From contig CAISPV010000048.1 of NCBI GenBank assembly GCA_903887485.1, forward strand, positions 1-41,906: a stretch of DNA of 41,906 nucleotides, in the 5' to 3' direction. The stretch comes from an uncultured Desulfobulbaceae bacterium (lineage in GTDB: Bacteria; Desulfobacterota; Desulfobulbia; Desulfobulbales; Desulfocapsaceae). Below, piece by piece: positions 27,374 through 38,617 of this stretch. The translations under genes and the position numbers were made by a program. Each line of letters opens with the position of its first letter. Position 1 is the first letter of the stretch. The notes beneath the pieces are model-generated. The model was not told where the DNA came from. It ran no database searches and was given only the letters and a program-made list of their open reading frames with translations.

Positions 27374-29365
27374 CTATTTTTTGGCCAGGGCCTTCTTGCC
27401 ATTGATCAGATCCTCAACCACTGACGGATCAGCCAGGGTCGAGGTGTCGCCAAAGTTTTCAAAATCATTGGCGGCGATCTTTCGCAAGACCCGGCGCATG
27501 ATCTTGCCACTGCGGGTCTTAGGCAATCCTGGTGCGTACTGGATGGCATCGGGCGAGGCAATCGGGCCGATCTCGGTGCGCACATGGGCCCGCAATTCAA
27601 CCAGCAGCTCAGGGGTCTGTTCCACATTGGACTTCACCGTGACAAAGGCATAAATGGCCTGACCCTTGATCGGATGCGGCATCCCGACAACTGCGGCCTC
27701 GGCAACCGAATGATGAGCCACCAGGGCCGACTCGATCTCGGCGGTGCCCAAACGGTGACCGGAAACATTAATAACATCATCAAGACGTCCCATGATCCAG
27801 AAATAGCCGTCCTTATCGCGGCGAGCCCCGTCTTCAGGGTCATAGATGTTTGCATACCGACTAAAATAGGCCTTCTTGAATCGCTCCGGATCGCCAAACA
27901 CCCCGCGCAGCATGCCCGGCCAGGGTTTGCGGATAACCAGATGTCCGCCCTCATTGGGACCGGCCTCATGGCCTTCTTCCGTATAGATAGCCGCATCAAT
28001 ACCCGGCAGAGGCAGGGTGGCGGAACCAGGTTTTAAGGGCGTGGCATACGGAAGCGGAGAGATCATGATTCCACCGGTCTCAGTCTGCCACCAGGTATCA
28101 ACAATGGGCAGTTTTCCCTTGCCGATATTGGCATGATACCACATCCAGGCCTCAGGATTAATCGGTTCGCCAACGGAACCAAGGATCCGCAGGCTGGAGA
28201 GATCATAGCGCTTTGTTGGCTCCTCGCCATCCCGCATCAGAGCCCGGATAACAGTAGGGGCAGTATAGAAGATGTTGACCTGGAACTTCTCGACAATCTT
28301 CCAGAAACGGTCCGGCCCCGGATAGGAAGGCACGCCCTCAAACATCAAGGAAGTGGCGCCCATCCCCAGAGGGCCATAGAGGATATAGGAATGGCCGGTA
28401 ACCCAGCCGATATCGGCGGTACACCAGTACACATCATTATCCTTCAGGTCAAATACCCACTGACAGGTGTGCATCACATAGGTGAGATAGCCGCCGGTGG
28501 TGTGGACCACGCCCTTGGGTTTGCCGGTGGAGCCGGAGGTGTAGAGGATAAAAAGGACATCCTCGGCATCCATGGACTCAGGCGTACAGGTACTGGCGAT
28601 ATCAGCACCAGTCACCTCATCATGCCACCAGGTGTCCCGGCCAGCCAGCATCTGGATCTCGTTGCCGGCCCGTCTGACCACAATGACATCCTTAATGCTG
28701 TCGCACTCTTCCAGCGCCTGATCAGCATTAGGTTTCAGGGGAATCGTCTTACCCGCGCGCAGCACAGCATCGGCGGTAATCAACACCTTGGCCTCACAGT
28801 CCTGAACCCGACTCTTGAGGGCAATCGCCGAGAAACCGGCAAAGACCACTGAATGGATGGCGCCAATGCGGGCACAGGCCAAGAGAGAGATAGCCAGCTC
28901 CGGGATCATGGGTAGATAGATGGCAACCCGGTCGCCCTTTTTCACCCCTTTTTTCTTCAGGACATTGGCCATCCGGCAGACCTCAGTATAGAGCATCTGA
29001 TAGGTATAAACCCGGACATCCTCTTCCGGTTCTCCCTGCCAGATGATGGCGGCCTTGTTACGCCGTCCATTCGTCAGATGGCGATCAAGACAGTTAGAGG
29101 AGATATTCAGTTTGCCGCCTTGAAACCATTTAATTTCGGGCTTGTTATAATCATACTCAAGAACCTTGTCCCATTTCTTGTCCCAGGTAACCAGCTCTCC
29201 GGCACGTTCCGCCCAGAACCCTTCAGGATCCTCCATGGAACGTTGATAGGCTGCCTTATAGGCCTCCATACTTCCCACATGGGCGGCATCCCGTCCTTCC
29301 TGCGGGGGCTCAAAGGTACGGCCTTCACTCAATAGACTGGTAATCTTATCTTCATCGACACTCAT
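27374..29365 (-). CDS. acs: Acetyl-CoA synthetase (AMP-forming)
   Basis: Activates acetate to acetyl-CoA through acetyl-AMP in the cytosol. The AMP-binding motif [19 protein letters not shown] is present, as are WWQTETGG and the adenylation segment [15 protein letters not shown]. The C-terminal acetylatable lysine motif [11 protein letters not shown] completes the set. It is 663 residues long, typical of Acs. The ATG at 29365 follows GGAGAGGAGAG. It lies upstream of the DUF294 and exonuclease genes and of the ActP-like symporter on the same strand, supporting an acetate-use module. Confidence 0.97.
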   Translation of the reverse strand: MSVDEDKITSLLSEGRTFEPPQEGRDAAHVGSMEAYKAAYQRSMEDPEGFWAERAGELVTWDKKWDKVLEYDYNKPEIKWFQGGKLNISSNCLDRHLTNGRRNKAAIIWQGEPEEDVRVYTYQMLYTEVCRMANVLKKKGVKKGDRVAIYLPMIPELAISLLACARIGAIHSVVFAGFSAIALKSRVQDCEAKVLITADAVLRAGKTIPLKPNADQALEECDSIKDVIVVRRAGNEIQMLAGRDTWWHDEVTGADIASTCTPESMDAEDVLFILYTSGSTGKPKGVVHTTGGYLTYVMHTCQWVFDLKDNDVYWCTADIGWVTGHSYILYGPLGMGATSLMFEGVPSYPGPDRFWKIVEKFQVNIFYTAPTVIRALMRDGEEPTKRYDLSSLRILGSVGEPINPEAWMWYHANIGKGKLPIVDTWWQTETGGIMISPLPYATPLKPGSATLPLPGIDAAIYTEEGHEAGPNEGGHLVIRKPWPGMLRGVFGDPERFKKAYFSRYANIYDPEDGARRDKDGYFWIMGRLDDVINVSGHRLGTAEIESALVAHHSVAEAAVVGMPHPIKGQAIYAFVTVKSNVEQTPELLVELRAHVRTEIGPIASPDAIQYAPGLPKTRSGKIMRRVLRKIAANDFENFGDTSTLADPSVVEDLINGKKALAKK

Positions 29366-29924
29366 TGCGCTCTCCTCTCCACTCTTGTTAAAAAACGTAT
29401 GGCAATCCTGAAAGACAGATTGAACTTACCAGAAAACAAACGATTTCTGTAATAAATGCCCCCTCAGCTTCACAGGCCTGCCCTCAAGACATGACACAAT
29501 ACTCAATAAATACAAAGCATTCAGGCAGGATCAACAGTCTCAAAATGATTTAATCATACCTTAAACCTTACTCGTTTTTCAAATAAAAAAATGAACACCA
29601 TCATTACGTGCCGCTGTAATGATGCTTACTCATGGTAAAAATCCGGATAAAAGATGATAATAGTTTTCTGTTCCATGTCAGATAAAATATGGTAAAATAA
29701 GAAAACTTGCCTTTACCTGACTTCCATCTGAAAGCAACGATAGCGGGGAACTACTCAGATGTTAAGGCTGAAGGCTCATGGTTATTCGATAAAATAATTG
29801 CGCTCCTTTTTCACTCAATGCAAATATCTTGAGCTTGATGGTCATGTACGGTTTTTTCTCACAGCCCCTTCAACCTGCCAACCTGAATCGTTACAAAAAA
29901 ATATGGTTTTTCTATAGGAATAGA
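29366..29924. other. Intergenic region between divergent acs and efflux operon
   Basis: These 559 bases separate acs (minus) from the TolC-family gene (plus) and must hold both promoters. No convincing -35/-10 or -24/-12 element was found for either. A GGTAAA/TTTACC inverted repeat lies near 29690-29718. The open frame running into the TolC gene from 29829 is not considered coding. Confidence 0.45.
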
Positions 29925-31343
29925 ATGATTATGCACAAAATATATCTTGTTTTATCTTTTTTTCTGATCAGTTGCGTTTCTCCTGTTTTTGCAGTTGGAG
30001 GAGATGCTCAATCAGCCCAGCCGCCTGGTATGGACACGCAGGCAAGCAAGCCGGAAGCGATACTGCAAGCGCCGCTCGCGACAGGGATCTCCCCGACCGA
30101 AACCCAGCCGGCCATCTGGACCGCCCGTCAGGCCGTGCATTTCGCACTGACCCATAGCCCGGACAGCCAGGTGGCAACCCAAAGAATCGAGGCGGCTAAG
30201 GCCATAATGAATCAGGTCAAGGCCAGCTTTTATCCGCAGATTGGCCTCAGCGCCGAGTATGCTCAGACCAATAATCCCATGTATTCCTTTGGAAATATCC
30301 TCAATCAGGGGCAGTTTAATCAGTCCATTGATTTTAACGACCCAGGCCGTACCGATAATCTGAACCTGCGTGCGGGCCTGCAATACCGACTTTATAATGG
30401 CGGCCGTGATCAGGCCGGAGTAAAGGCGGCGGAGGCCGGAATTGCAGTATCGGAGATGCAGCAAATCGCGGTATCCGCCCAGCTTGGCTTTGAAGTGGTA
30501 CGCACCTTTCATACCATTGCCCAGGCCATGGACATGCTGGAAGCTCATCAGGCATCAATCAAGGCGATAGACTCCTCTCTGGTCGTTGCCAGGGCACGTT
30601 TTGAGGCAGGCGATCTGCTCAAGGCTGATCTGCTGAATATCGAGGTACAGGAATCGATGGCCAAGGAAAATATGATCCTGGCGGAACATAGTCTGGAGCT
30701 TGCCCGCAAGGCCTTTCTCAATCTTCTCGGTCTGCGCGAGGGACAGGTTTTGATTGATACGGTCCAGGAAAGTGAGCAGGAACTGCCGGAAGATCGCAAT
30801 TATGTGAAACGTCCGGAGCTCAAGGGCATTGAGGGACAGATTGAAGCGGCAGAGGCAGAATTGCGTGTGGCCGAAGGAGGACGGTATCCTACAATCGATG
30901 GTCTGGCCCATTATCAGTATGATCGCGGTTTTGTCCTGAATGGTTCGGGAGACTCCTGGATGGGTGGGGTACGGGTTAATTATCCTCTCTTTACCGGGGG
31001 AAAAACAGAGGCGGATATTGCCAGTGCGAAAGCTAAACTTGCCAGATTGGCGGCGGAAAAGCAGAAACTCGAGCTGGCCATGGATTTTGAGGTGCAGCAG
31101 GCGGATCTTGCCTACAAGCAGGCGGAACAGCGTTTGCAGGTTACTGAAAAGATGTTTGAACAAGCACTGGAAAGCGCTCGTCTGAGCCGGATTCGTTTCA
31201 AGGAGGGAGTGATTCTCGCTTCCGATCTTATGAATATTGAAACACGGCTGACCGAGGCCCAGGTGCGACAGACTGTTGCCAAGGCTGCCATTCGTGTGGC
31301 TGTTGCCGATTTACGCCGAGCTACAGGGCTGTCACAGTTTTAA
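29925..31343 (+). CDS. TolC-family outer-membrane efflux protein
   Basis: Outer-membrane channel of a tripartite efflux pump. From ATG 29925 (TAGGAA upstream) it has 472 residues: a signal peptide (HKIYLVLSFFLISCVSPVFA), a Gln/Ala/Pro-rich linker, then the two outer-membrane-efflux repeats of the TolC fold (TARQAVHFALTHSPDSQVA and GGVRVNYPLFTGGKTEAD). Long helical segments rich in Ala, Glu and Gln make the periplasmic barrel. It heads a plus-strand operon with the membrane-fusion protein and RND permease. The longer frame from 29829 would precede the signal peptide and has no ribosome binding site. Confidence 0.93.
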   Translation: MIMHKIYLVLSFFLISCVSPVFAVGGDAQSAQPPGMDTQASKPEAILQAPLATGISPTETQPAIWTARQAVHFALTHSPDSQVATQRIEAAKAIMNQVKASFYPQIGLSAEYAQTNNPMYSFGNILNQGQFNQSIDFNDPGRTDNLNLRAGLQYRLYNGGRDQAGVKAAEAGIAVSEMQQIAVSAQLGFEVVRTFHTIAQAMDMLEAHQASIKAIDSSLVVARARFEAGDLLKADLLNIEVQESMAKENMILAEHSLELARKAFLNLLGLREGQVLIDTVQESEQELPEDRNYVKRPELKGIEGQIEAAEAELRVAEGGRYPTIDGLAHYQYDRGFVLNGSGDSWMGGVRVNYPLFTGGKTEADIASAKAKLARLAAEKQKLELAMDFEVQQADLAYKQAEQRLQVTEKMFEQALESARLSRIRFKEGVILASDLMNIETRLTEAQVRQTVAKAAIRVAVADLRRATGLSQF

Positions 31344-31387
31344 GGATATCATCCAAGGTTTACAGTTACGCTTTCTGCCATCAGCTC

Positions 31388-31443
31388 AAGATACTATGGT
31401 GCGCCGAGTATCTTCACAATATATCTTTCCGGGTGCGCACCAT
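31388..31443 (+). other. Possible RNA pseudoknot between TolC and adaptor genes
   Basis: AAGATAC (31388-31394) pairs with GTATCTT (31408-31414). ATGGTGCGC, inside that loop (31396-31404), pairs with GCGCACCAT (31435-31443). The two perfect stems of 7 and 9 bp interlock as an H-type pseudoknot or are alternatives. It lies 63 nt before the adaptor start, and its significance is unproven. Confidence 0.35.
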
Positions 31444-31506
31444 GAACGCTAACATAATAAATTACATATTTTTTTATTTTAATAAGTAGATAAGGGAAGA
31501 CAAGCA

Positions 31507-32634
31507 ATGAGATTAGAGAAGCAATTAATCGGATATCTATTGGTGGCAGGGGTTCTTACGCTTGCAGGCTGCAAAGGGGAGCATGAAGGTAAGCCCGCGC
31601 CCAAGCTGCCGGTGGCGCAGGTGAGTGTGCAGGAGGTGGTGGCGGAGACCGTTAGATCACAAATTGAGGTGGTGGGAACGGTACATGCTGTTGAGCACGC
31701 GTCCATTGCTCCCAGGGTGAGCGGACAGATTGTCGCGATGCCGGTGGACCTCGGTTCACAGGTGCACAAGGGTGATCTCCTGGTCAAGATAAGTACCGGT
31801 GAGATCTTGGCCCAACTCCTCCAGGCCCAGGCCCGGGTTGAACAGGCCAGGCGGAATCTTGCCAGGGAAGAAAGGTTGCAGAAACAAGAGGCCTCCACCC
31901 TTGAAACCGTAAAGTCTCTGCGGGAGCAGGCCAGGATCGCTGCGGCCGCCCATGAAGAGGTAAAAACCATGCTGGAGTATGCGACCATCACCGCCCCTTT
32001 TGCCGGGATCGTAACCCGCAAGATCGCAAGTGTTGGTGATCTTGCATCGCCCGGTGTCGCCTTGCTGGAACTGGAAAATGAAAAGGCGTTGCAGGTGGTG
32101 GCCCAGGTGCCTGAAGGGTTGATTCTCAAGGTACGCAAGGGAGATGTCCTCCCGGTCTCTGTTCCGGCCGCCGGGGTGACCTTGAACGGAGAGGTGGCAG
32201 AGGTGGCCCCGGCGGCAGACCCTTCCTCACGTACTGCATCGGTGAAGATTAATATAACGGCTGCTGCTGATCTCAGGCCTGGCCAGTTTGCCAGGGTGAC
32301 CCTGACCAATGAAGGAGAGAAGTCTCTGGTAATCAGCGAGAAGGCGATATTGTCTTTTGGCCAGATGGAGCGGGTATTTCTGGTTGAAGACGCAGGCCAA
32401 GGAAGGCCCAGTGTCGCAAGCGCCAAGGATGGCGCAGGGGCGACCAACATTGCCCATCTGCATCTGGTGCGGACGGGCGCACGCTACAACGGGCAGGTTG
32501 AGATCCTGGCTGGCCTTATTCCCGGAGATCGAGTAGTTGTCAGTGGAGCAGACAAACTGCAGGACGGACAGCCTCTGGATGTGAAACCGCAGGCCATGGA
32601 TCTGCCTTCAGGGAAGGAGAAAGAGCGGCCATGA
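31507..32634 (+). CDS. RND efflux periplasmic adaptor (membrane fusion protein), lipoprotein
   Basis: Links the inner-membrane RND pump to the TolC channel. The lipoprotein signal ends TLAGC with Cys22 as lipid anchor. The biotinyl-lipoyl-like hairpin domain is shown by [35 protein letters not shown] and by [15 protein letters not shown] after the coiled coil. A beta-barrel domain follows, with a C-terminal membrane-proximal domain ending near [16 protein letters not shown]. It is 375 residues long. The stop overlaps the permease start as ATGA. Confidence 0.95.
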   Translation: MRLEKQLIGYLLVAGVLTLAGCKGEHEGKPAPKLPVAQVSVQEVVAETVRSQIEVVGTVHAVEHASIAPRVSGQIVAMPVDLGSQVHKGDLLVKISTGEILAQLLQAQARVEQARRNLAREERLQKQEASTLETVKSLREQARIAAAAHEEVKTMLEYATITAPFAGIVTRKIASVGDLASPGVALLELENEKALQVVAQVPEGLILKVRKGDVLPVSVPAAGVTLNGEVAEVAPAADPSSRTASVKINITAAADLRPGQFARVTLTNEGEKSLVISEKAILSFGQMERVFLVEDAGQGRPSVASAKDGAGATNIAHLHLVRTGARYNGQVEILAGLIPGDRVVVSGADKLQDGQPLDVKPQAMDLPSGKEKERP

Positions 32635-35600
32635 GCAGTCAGAATCTTCTTGAAAAACCTGGTTTTGCCGGCCGGGTAGCCGCAATCTTTGTCAATTCCC
32701 GGTTAACCCCGGTTGGGATCCTCGCTTCATTGCTGTTGGGCCTGATCGCCATTGTCATGCTGCCCAGAGAGGAAGAGCCGCAGATCAAGGTGCCCATGAT
32801 TGATGTCATGGTGTCCATGCCCGGGGCCACCCCGAAGGAGGTGGAGGAGCGGCTTTCCATTCCCATGGAAAAGCTGCTCTATGAGCTGCCCGGGGTGGAA
32901 TATATCTACTCCACTTCCCAGTCAGGTCAGTCTATGCTGGTGGTGCGTTTTTATGTGGGTGAGGATCTGGAGACCTCCATTGTCCGCTTGAACCAGAAGC
33001 TGGCTACCAATTTTGATCGTATCCCGCACGGAGTTTCCCCGCCACTGGTCAAACCGCATATCATTGATGATGTGCCTGTCCTGGCCCTGACCTTTCACAG
33101 TAACACCTATGACCATTATACCCTGCGTCGGATTGCGGCCCAGGTGAACGATGCGATCAAGAGCGTCCACAAGGTAGCGGAGACCACCTTGATTGGCGGG
33201 ACCAGACGTCAAGTCAGAATCCTTTTTGATCCTCTGCTCCTAGCCGCACGTAATCTGACGGTAGCCGAGTTGGTGCCGAAGATCCAGCAGGCCAACCGTC
33301 AGGATTATTCCGGCCGGCTGGAGACGCGAAATCAGGAGTTCCTGCTGCAGACCGGGGAATTTTTAAACAGCGCCAAGGAGGTTGGCCGACTGGTGGTGGG
33401 TCTCTATGACGGCGGCCCCGTCTATCTTGATGAAGTGGCCCAGATCCTTGACGGCCCTGAAGAGCCCGACAATTACGTCCTTTTCGGTGCCGCTGGCGTC
33501 CATGGCCAGGAGGCGGCGGTGACCCTCTCCGTTGCCAAGCGTCCAGGGGCCAATGCCGTGAGCGTGGTAAGCGAGGTTCTGAGCAAGGTGGAGAGCCTGA
33601 AAGGGACCTTGATCCCGGCTGATCTTGAGGTAACGGTGACCCGTAATTACGGGGCCACAGCTGCGGAAAAGTCCAATGAGCTGCTGCTCCATATGGGGAT
33701 CGCGGTCTTTGGCGTGGCTGTGCTCATCCTCTTTTTCCTGGGCTGGCGGGAATCGATGATCGTCATGCTGGCCATCCCCTCCACTCTGGGCCTGACCCTG
33801 CTCGTCTTTTATCTCTACGGCTATACCTTGAACCGCATCACCCTCTTCGCCCTGATCTTTTCCATCGGCATTCTGGTCGATGACGCCATTGTGGTGGTGG
33901 AAAATATTGTCCGTCACATGCGTCTGCCTGCCAGCCGTGCCCGGTCGCTCGTTGATGTGGCAGTGGAGGCGGTGATTGAGGTGGGAAATCCCACCATTCT
34001 TGCCACCTGGGCGGTGATTGCCGCCATTCTGCCCATGGCCTTTGTCGGCGGGCTCATGGGTCCCTATATGCGACCTATTCCCATTGGCTCATCAGCGGCC
34101 ATGATCTTTTCGCTGATCATTGCCTTTACCGTAACCCCCTGGGCCGCCACCCATATCCTGAAGAAGAAGTGCCGTCCCAGTGAGTGTGCGGTCGATGATG
34201 GGCATACCGAAGATCATGCCCCGGATGATTTTTTCACCAGACTCTATCACCGGATCATGGACCCCTTGTTGGCCAGTGGTTCCTGGCGTCTGCTCTTTTT
34301 TGCGGTCATTATCTCCCTGCTGCTCGGGACCTGTTCCATGGTCTATTTCGGCCTGGTCAAGGTGAAGATGCTGCCCTTTGACAACAAGAGTGAATTTCAG
34401 GTGATTCTCAATATGCCCGAGGGCTCAACTCTGGAGCAGACCAGCCGGGTAGCCCTTGAGATGGCTGAGGTGATCAAGAAAGATCCGGCCGTGGTCAATT
34501 ATCAGGTCTATACCGGTACGGCCTCGCCGTATAACTTCAATGGCCTGGTCCGCCATTATTTTCTTCGTAGTGGGCCGACGGTGGCCGATATCCAGGTGAA
34601 CCTGCGGCCCAAAGATGAGCGGGATGTCCAGAGCCATGCCATTGCCGTGCGGGTGCGTCCGGAGGTTGCCCTCATTGCCAAAAAATACGGGGCAGCGGTG
34701 GCAGTGGCTGAGGTGCCACCCGGCCCTCCTGTGCTTCAGACCCTGGTGGCTGAGATCTACGGCCCCACGGAGGCTGACCGGGTGCGGCTGGCCGAATCGG
34801 TCAAGGGAATATTTGAGAGCTCCGAGGGTGTGGTCGATGTGGACTGGTACCGGGAGACCGAGCGCAAGCGAATGGTGCTGACCATCGACAAGGAAAAGGC
34901 GGCCTTGAACGGAATCTCCGAGGGTGAGATCACCCGCACCGTCCATCTGGCCATGCAGGGGATGTCCATTGATCTCTTTCATCAGCCCGCTGACAAGGAA
35001 GAGATCGATATGGTGCTGGAGCTGCCCCGCGAACTCAGGGCGCACGTCGATGGACTCCTGAATATCTCCCTGCGCTCATCCACAAATCCGCAGGCACCGC
35101 TGGTGCCGCTCCGGGAACTGGTGCGGGTGACCGAGGCCGCAGTTGATCAACCCATCTTCCGGAAAAATCTCAAACCGGTGATCTATGTCACCGGCGATGT
35201 GGCCGGCACCGTCGAGAGTCCGGTCTATGCCATCCTTGATATGAACAAGAAACTGGCAGCGCTCAAGGGCGGGGAGTATGGCGGACTTGAGGACAAGGTG
35301 CGGATCTACAATCTGAACCAGCCCTTTATGGATGCCGAACCCTCCATCAAATGGGACGGCGAGTGGCATATCACCCTGGAGGTCTTTCGCGACCTGGGTC
35401 TGGCCTTCTGCGTGGTCATGATCCTGATCTACATGCTGATGGTCGGCTGGTTCAAGGATTATTTCACGCCCCTGGTGGTCATGGCAGCCATCCCTTTTTC
35501 CCTGATCGGCATCCTGCCGGCCCATTGGGGATTCGGCGCCTTTTTCACCGCCACCTCCATGATCGGGTTCATGGCCGGCGCCGGCATTGTGGTGCGGAAC

Positions 35601-35873
35601 TCCATCATCCTGGTGGACTTTATCGAGCTGCGGATCAGTCATGGCCTGCCCCTGGCTGAAGCGGTGGTTGAGGCCGGGGCCATCCGCTTCCGGCCCATGC
35701 TGCTCACCGCCCTGGCGGTGGTGGTTGGCGCCTCGGTGATTCTGGCTGATCCAATCTTTCAGGGACTGGCCATCTCGCTGATGTTTGGTGAGATTGCTTC
35801 TCTGCTGATCAGTCGCATGGCGGTGCCGGTACTCTATTTTATGCTGAAAAATAAAAAGAAGGTGTCTGTTTGA
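32631..35873 (+). CDS. RND-family efflux permease (AcrB/CusA superfamily)
   Basis: Proton-driven inner-membrane pump of 1080 residues with 12 predicted membrane segments and two large periplasmic loops, the usual RND layout. The proton-relay Asp pair is visible in [18 protein letters not shown] (membrane segment 4). Sequence such as [32 protein letters not shown] is typical of hydrophobe-type pumps, and no Met-rich metal site was noticed. The substrate is unknown. It begins inside the adaptor stop codon and ends 61 bp before rlmKL. Confidence 0.95.
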   Translation: MSSQNLLEKPGFAGRVAAIFVNSRLTPVGILASLLLGLIAIVMLPREEEPQIKVPMIDVMVSMPGATPKEVEERLSIPMEKLLYELPGVEYIYSTSQSGQSMLVVRFYVGEDLETSIVRLNQKLATNFDRIPHGVSPPLVKPHIIDDVPVLALTFHSNTYDHYTLRRIAAQVNDAIKSVHKVAETTLIGGTRRQVRILFDPLLLAARNLTVAELVPKIQQANRQDYSGRLETRNQEFLLQTGEFLNSAKEVGRLVVGLYDGGPVYLDEVAQILDGPEEPDNYVLFGAAGVHGQEAAVTLSVAKRPGANAVSVVSEVLSKVESLKGTLIPADLEVTVTRNYGATAAEKSNELLLHMGIAVFGVAVLILFFLGWRESMIVMLAIPSTLGLTLLVFYLYGYTLNRITLFALIFSIGILVDDAIVVVENIVRHMRLPASRARSLVDVAVEAVIEVGNPTILATWAVIAAILPMAFVGGLMGPYMRPIPIGSSAAMIFSLIIAFTVTPWAATHILKKKCRPSECAVDDGHTEDHAPDDFFTRLYHRIMDPLLASGSWRLLFFAVIISLLLGTCSMVYFGLVKVKMLPFDNKSEFQVILNMPEGSTLEQTSRVALEMAEVIKKDPAVVNYQVYTGTASPYNFNGLVRHYFLRSGPTVADIQVNLRPKDERDVQSHAIAVRVRPEVALIAKKYGAAVAVAEVPPGPPVLQTLVAEIYGPTEADRVRLAESVKGIFESSEGVVDVDWYRETERKRMVLTIDKEKAALNGISEGEITRTVHLAMQGMSIDLFHQPADKEEIDMVLELPRELRAHVDGLLNISLRSSTNPQAPLVPLRELVRVTEAAVDQPIFRKNLKPVIYVTGDVAGTVESPVYAILDMNKKLAALKGGEYGGLEDKVRIYNLNQPFMDAEPSIKWDGEWHITLEVFRDLGLAFCVVMILIYMLMVGWFKDYFTPLVVMAAIPFSLIGILPAHWGFGAFFTATSMIGFMAGAGIVVRNSIILVDFIELRISHGLPLAEAVVEAGAIRFRPMLLTALAVVVGASVILADPIFQGLAISLMFGEIASLLISRMAVPVLYFMLKNKKKVSV

Positions 35874-35934
35874 ACATCAGAAAAGCAGGTGAGTATTGTG
35901 GGGCAATCTTTGGTTGTGTTGCCGTGTATTCATT

Positions 35935-38088
35935 ATGAACTCTCAACAGAACTATACCCTGGTTGCCACCTGTGCCGCCGGTCTGGAATCACTGGTTCAG
36001 GACGAGATTACGTCATTCGGCGGCCAGGAGATCGTCCGGGCCAAGGGGGTTGTCACCTGGCAGGGAGATCTGACCAGCGGCTATCGAGCCTGTCTCTGGT
36101 CCCGTTTCGCCTCGCGCGTCCTGCTGCAGCTGGCCGAATTTCCGGCGGCCGATGACACCGAGCTCTACAACCAGTGCGGCACCATCAACTGGCAGGAGCA
36201 CATGGATAACAGCTCTACCTTTGCCATTGACTGCACCCTGAGCGATTCTGCCATTACCCACAGCCAATATGCCGCCCTCCGGGTCAAAGACGCGCTGGTG
36301 GACCAGTTTCGGGAGCGGAGCGGCGAACGCCCTTCGGTCCAGGTTGAACGGCCGGATCTGCAAATCCGGCTTCATATCCACAGCGACCAGGCAACTCTGT
36401 CCCTTGATCTTTCCGGTGAAAGCCTGCATCGTCGGGGCTACCGGGTGGAGGGTGCCATTGCCCCGTTGAAGGAAAGCCTGGCCGCAGGCATTGTGGCCCT
36501 GGCCGGGTGGACCAGGGATGTGGCGATTGATAGCATGTTTCTTGATCCCATGTGCGGTTCCGGTACCCTGCTCATTGAAGCGGCCCTGCTCTATGGTGAT
36601 TCCGCACCCGGCCTCTGGCGCAGCTATTTTGGTTTCATGGGCTGGAAGGGTCATGATGAAGAGCTCTGGTCCCGGCTTGTTGACGAGGCGGTCGCCCGGG
36701 AAGATGCGGGGCTGGATCGGCCATGGCCGATGATTCTTGGCTATGATGCCGATCCGGTAGTGGTGGCGGCGGCCCGCAAGAATATTGAGAAGGCGGGGCT
36801 GACGGAAAAGATCCGGGTCAAACAGGGTCAGCTTGCCAACCTGAAACGTCCGGCGAACAAGGGGTTTCTGGTCTGTAATCCGCCCTATGGTGAGCGCCTC
36901 AATGAAGTGGATGAGGCAGTCCAGCTCTATCGGGCCTTGGGCCGGGTAGCACGGCAGGAGTTTGTCGGCTGGCAGGTAGGGTTCTTTATTGCCGGCCCTG
37001 ATTTTGCCGATCGCTTTGGTCTGCCATGGCAGGCCAGCCATCGACTCTTTAACGGGCCGCTCGCCTGTCGCCTGTTTTGTGCGGAGGTGGCAGAACAGGT
37101 CCCGGAGCCGGAGTTCCGGTGGCAGGTTTCCCCTGAGTTGTTTCAGGGGGAGGGTTCGGAATTTGCCAACCGGTTAGCCAAGAATCTGAAGAAGATGCTC
37201 AAATGGGCGGAACGAGAGAAGATTACCTGCTTCCGCGTTTATGACCGCGATCTTCCTGAATATAATGTGACCATTGATCTTTATGGCAAGTGGATTCATG
37301 TGCAGGAGTATGCCCCGCCCGTCACCATCGACCCGGAGCTGGCCGCGACGCGATTCAGCCTGGCCCTGGCCATGATACGTGAGGTCCTCGGGGTGCGCCG
37401 GGACCGGATCTTCATCAAGACCCGCAAGAAACAGAAAGGGAAGGAGCAGTACCAGAAACAGGGCAGCCGCAGCAAGATGGTTGAGGTGCGGGAAGGAAGC
37501 TGTTTTTTCCTGGTCAATTTCACCGATTACCTGGACACCGGCCTCTTTCTCGATCATCGGATCACCAGGAATCGTATTGGCCAGCTTGCGGCCGGCAAGC
37601 GGTTTCTCAACCTGTTTGGGTATACCGGAACGGCAACCATCCATGCGGCCAGAGGCGGGGCGGAGTCAACAACTACCGTTGACCTGTCAGCCACCTATCT
37701 CAGCTGGGCCAGGATGAATCTGGCCCTGAACGGCTATGGCGGCCCGGCCCACCAAACCATCCAGGAGGATTGTCTGCGCTGGCTGGAAGATCCACGAGGT
37801 CAGTATGATCTGATCTTTGTTGATCCGCCCACCTTTTCCAATACCAAAAAAGAAAATCGGGTCTTTGATGTGCAGCGGGATCACACACGGCTGCTGGAGC
37901 TTGCCATGCGTCATCTGGCCCCCGGCGGTCTGTTGATCTTTTCCACTAATTTCCGCAAGTTTGTCCTTGATGAAGCCTTGGGCCAGCGTTTTGCCGTCCG
38001 TGATATCAGCCGTGAGACCATTCCTCTGGACTTTGAACGGCACAGCCGGATTCATCAGTGCTGGGAGTTTCGAAGCCAGGAATCTTAA
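35935..38088 (+). CDS. rlmKL: Bifunctional 23S rRNA methyltransferase RlmK/RlmL
   Basis: Methylates G2445 and G2069 of 23S rRNA in enterobacteria. It has an N-terminal THUMP domain (residues about 45-155), an RlmL-type methyltransferase (DPMCGSGTLLIEAAL and the catalytic NPPYGER), then an RlmK-type methyltransferase (LNLFGYTGTATIHAARGGA and FVDPPTFSNTKK). At 717 residues from ATG 35935 it is close to the 700-residue E. coli protein. The upstream frame from 35896 adds residues with no match, so I prefer 35935, though its ribosome binding site is weak. It follows the efflux operon but is functionally separate. Confidence 0.95.
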   Translation: MNSQQNYTLVATCAAGLESLVQDEITSFGGQEIVRAKGVVTWQGDLTSGYRACLWSRFASRVLLQLAEFPAADDTELYNQCGTINWQEHMDNSSTFAIDCTLSDSAITHSQYAALRVKDALVDQFRERSGERPSVQVERPDLQIRLHIHSDQATLSLDLSGESLHRRGYRVEGAIAPLKESLAAGIVALAGWTRDVAIDSMFLDPMCGSGTLLIEAALLYGDSAPGLWRSYFGFMGWKGHDEELWSRLVDEAVAREDAGLDRPWPMILGYDADPVVVAAARKNIEKAGLTEKIRVKQGQLANLKRPANKGFLVCNPPYGERLNEVDEAVQLYRALGRVARQEFVGWQVGFFIAGPDFADRFGLPWQASHRLFNGPLACRLFCAEVAEQVPEPEFRWQVSPELFQGEGSEFANRLAKNLKKMLKWAEREKITCFRVYDRDLPEYNVTIDLYGKWIHVQEYAPPVTIDPELAATRFSLALAMIREVLGVRRDRIFIKTRKKQKGKEQYQKQGSRSKMVEVREGSCFFLVNFTDYLDTGLFLDHRITRNRIGQLAAGKRFLNLFGYTGTATIHAARGGAESTTTVDLSATYLSWARMNLALNGYGGPAHQTIQEDCLRWLEDPRGQYDLIFVDPPTFSNTKKENRVFDVQRDHTRLLELAMRHLAPGGLLIFSTNFRKFVLDEALGQRFAVRDISRETIPLDFERHSRIHQCWEFRSQES

Positions 38089-38346
38089 ACAATGACCTGT
38101 TTGGCAACCTGCCGCAACCTGTTTTCCTGTCTCTGCCCTTATTTATTGACGACGGTTTAATGAAAAGAAGCCGAACATAAGAAGGCCGACTTCACAGAGA
38201 ATGGATGGCGTTGTTGAAAATATCCACTGGACAAACAACCATCGTGATCATATTTTTGTATAATTACAAATGGCGCCTGGACCAAATCACTTACAACACA
38301 ATACAATCACCTCTTTTTTAACCAAATACTCATAAAGGAAACCTCC

Positions 38347-38559
38347 ATGATCATCACCGACTGGGTTCACACCATCGCCGGATTTCTCATCCTCCTCTCA
38401 TTGGCCTTGGGAGTTTTTCTCCATCCTTACTGGCTCTTTGTCGCCGCCTTTGTGGGGGCCAATCTCTTCCAATACGGGATCACCAAATTCTGCCCTCTGG
38501 CCATGATCCTGAAGGCCCTGGGAGTGGCCGAAACACGCTGCTGCAGCTCTGCAAAATAA
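38347..38559 (+). CDS. DUF2892 (YgaP-like transmembrane) protein
   Basis: A 70-residue membrane protein with two helices (about 8-27 and 29-45) and the family's FCPLAMILKALGV motif. A good AAAGGAAACCTCC precedes the ATG at 38347. Such domains are often fused to rhodanese domains or stand alone; their function is not established. A 258-bp gap separates it from rlmKL. Confidence 0.88.
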   Translation: MIITDWVHTIAGFLILLSLALGVFLHPYWLFVAAFVGANLFQYGITKFCPLAMILKALGVAETRCCSSAK

Positions 38560-38572
38560 TCTCAACAAACAA

Positions 38573-38607
38573 TGTTCGTGTGGACTCTTGATTGCTCCAC
38601 ACGAACA
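38573..38607. terminator. Inverted repeat between convergent genes
   Basis: TGTTCGTGTGG (38573-38583) and CCACACGAACA (38597-38607) form an 11-bp stem with a 13-nt loop between the convergent DUF2892 and hydrogenase genes. There is no U-run on either side, so a bidirectional stop or 3'-end stabiliser is likely rather than certain. Confidence 0.55.
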
Positions 38608-38617
38608 TCCCGCATGC

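Noticed and set aside
36013-37041. 342-codon minus-strand frame
   Set aside because: It is antisense to rlmKL, whose THUMP and methyltransferase motifs are clear on the plus strand.
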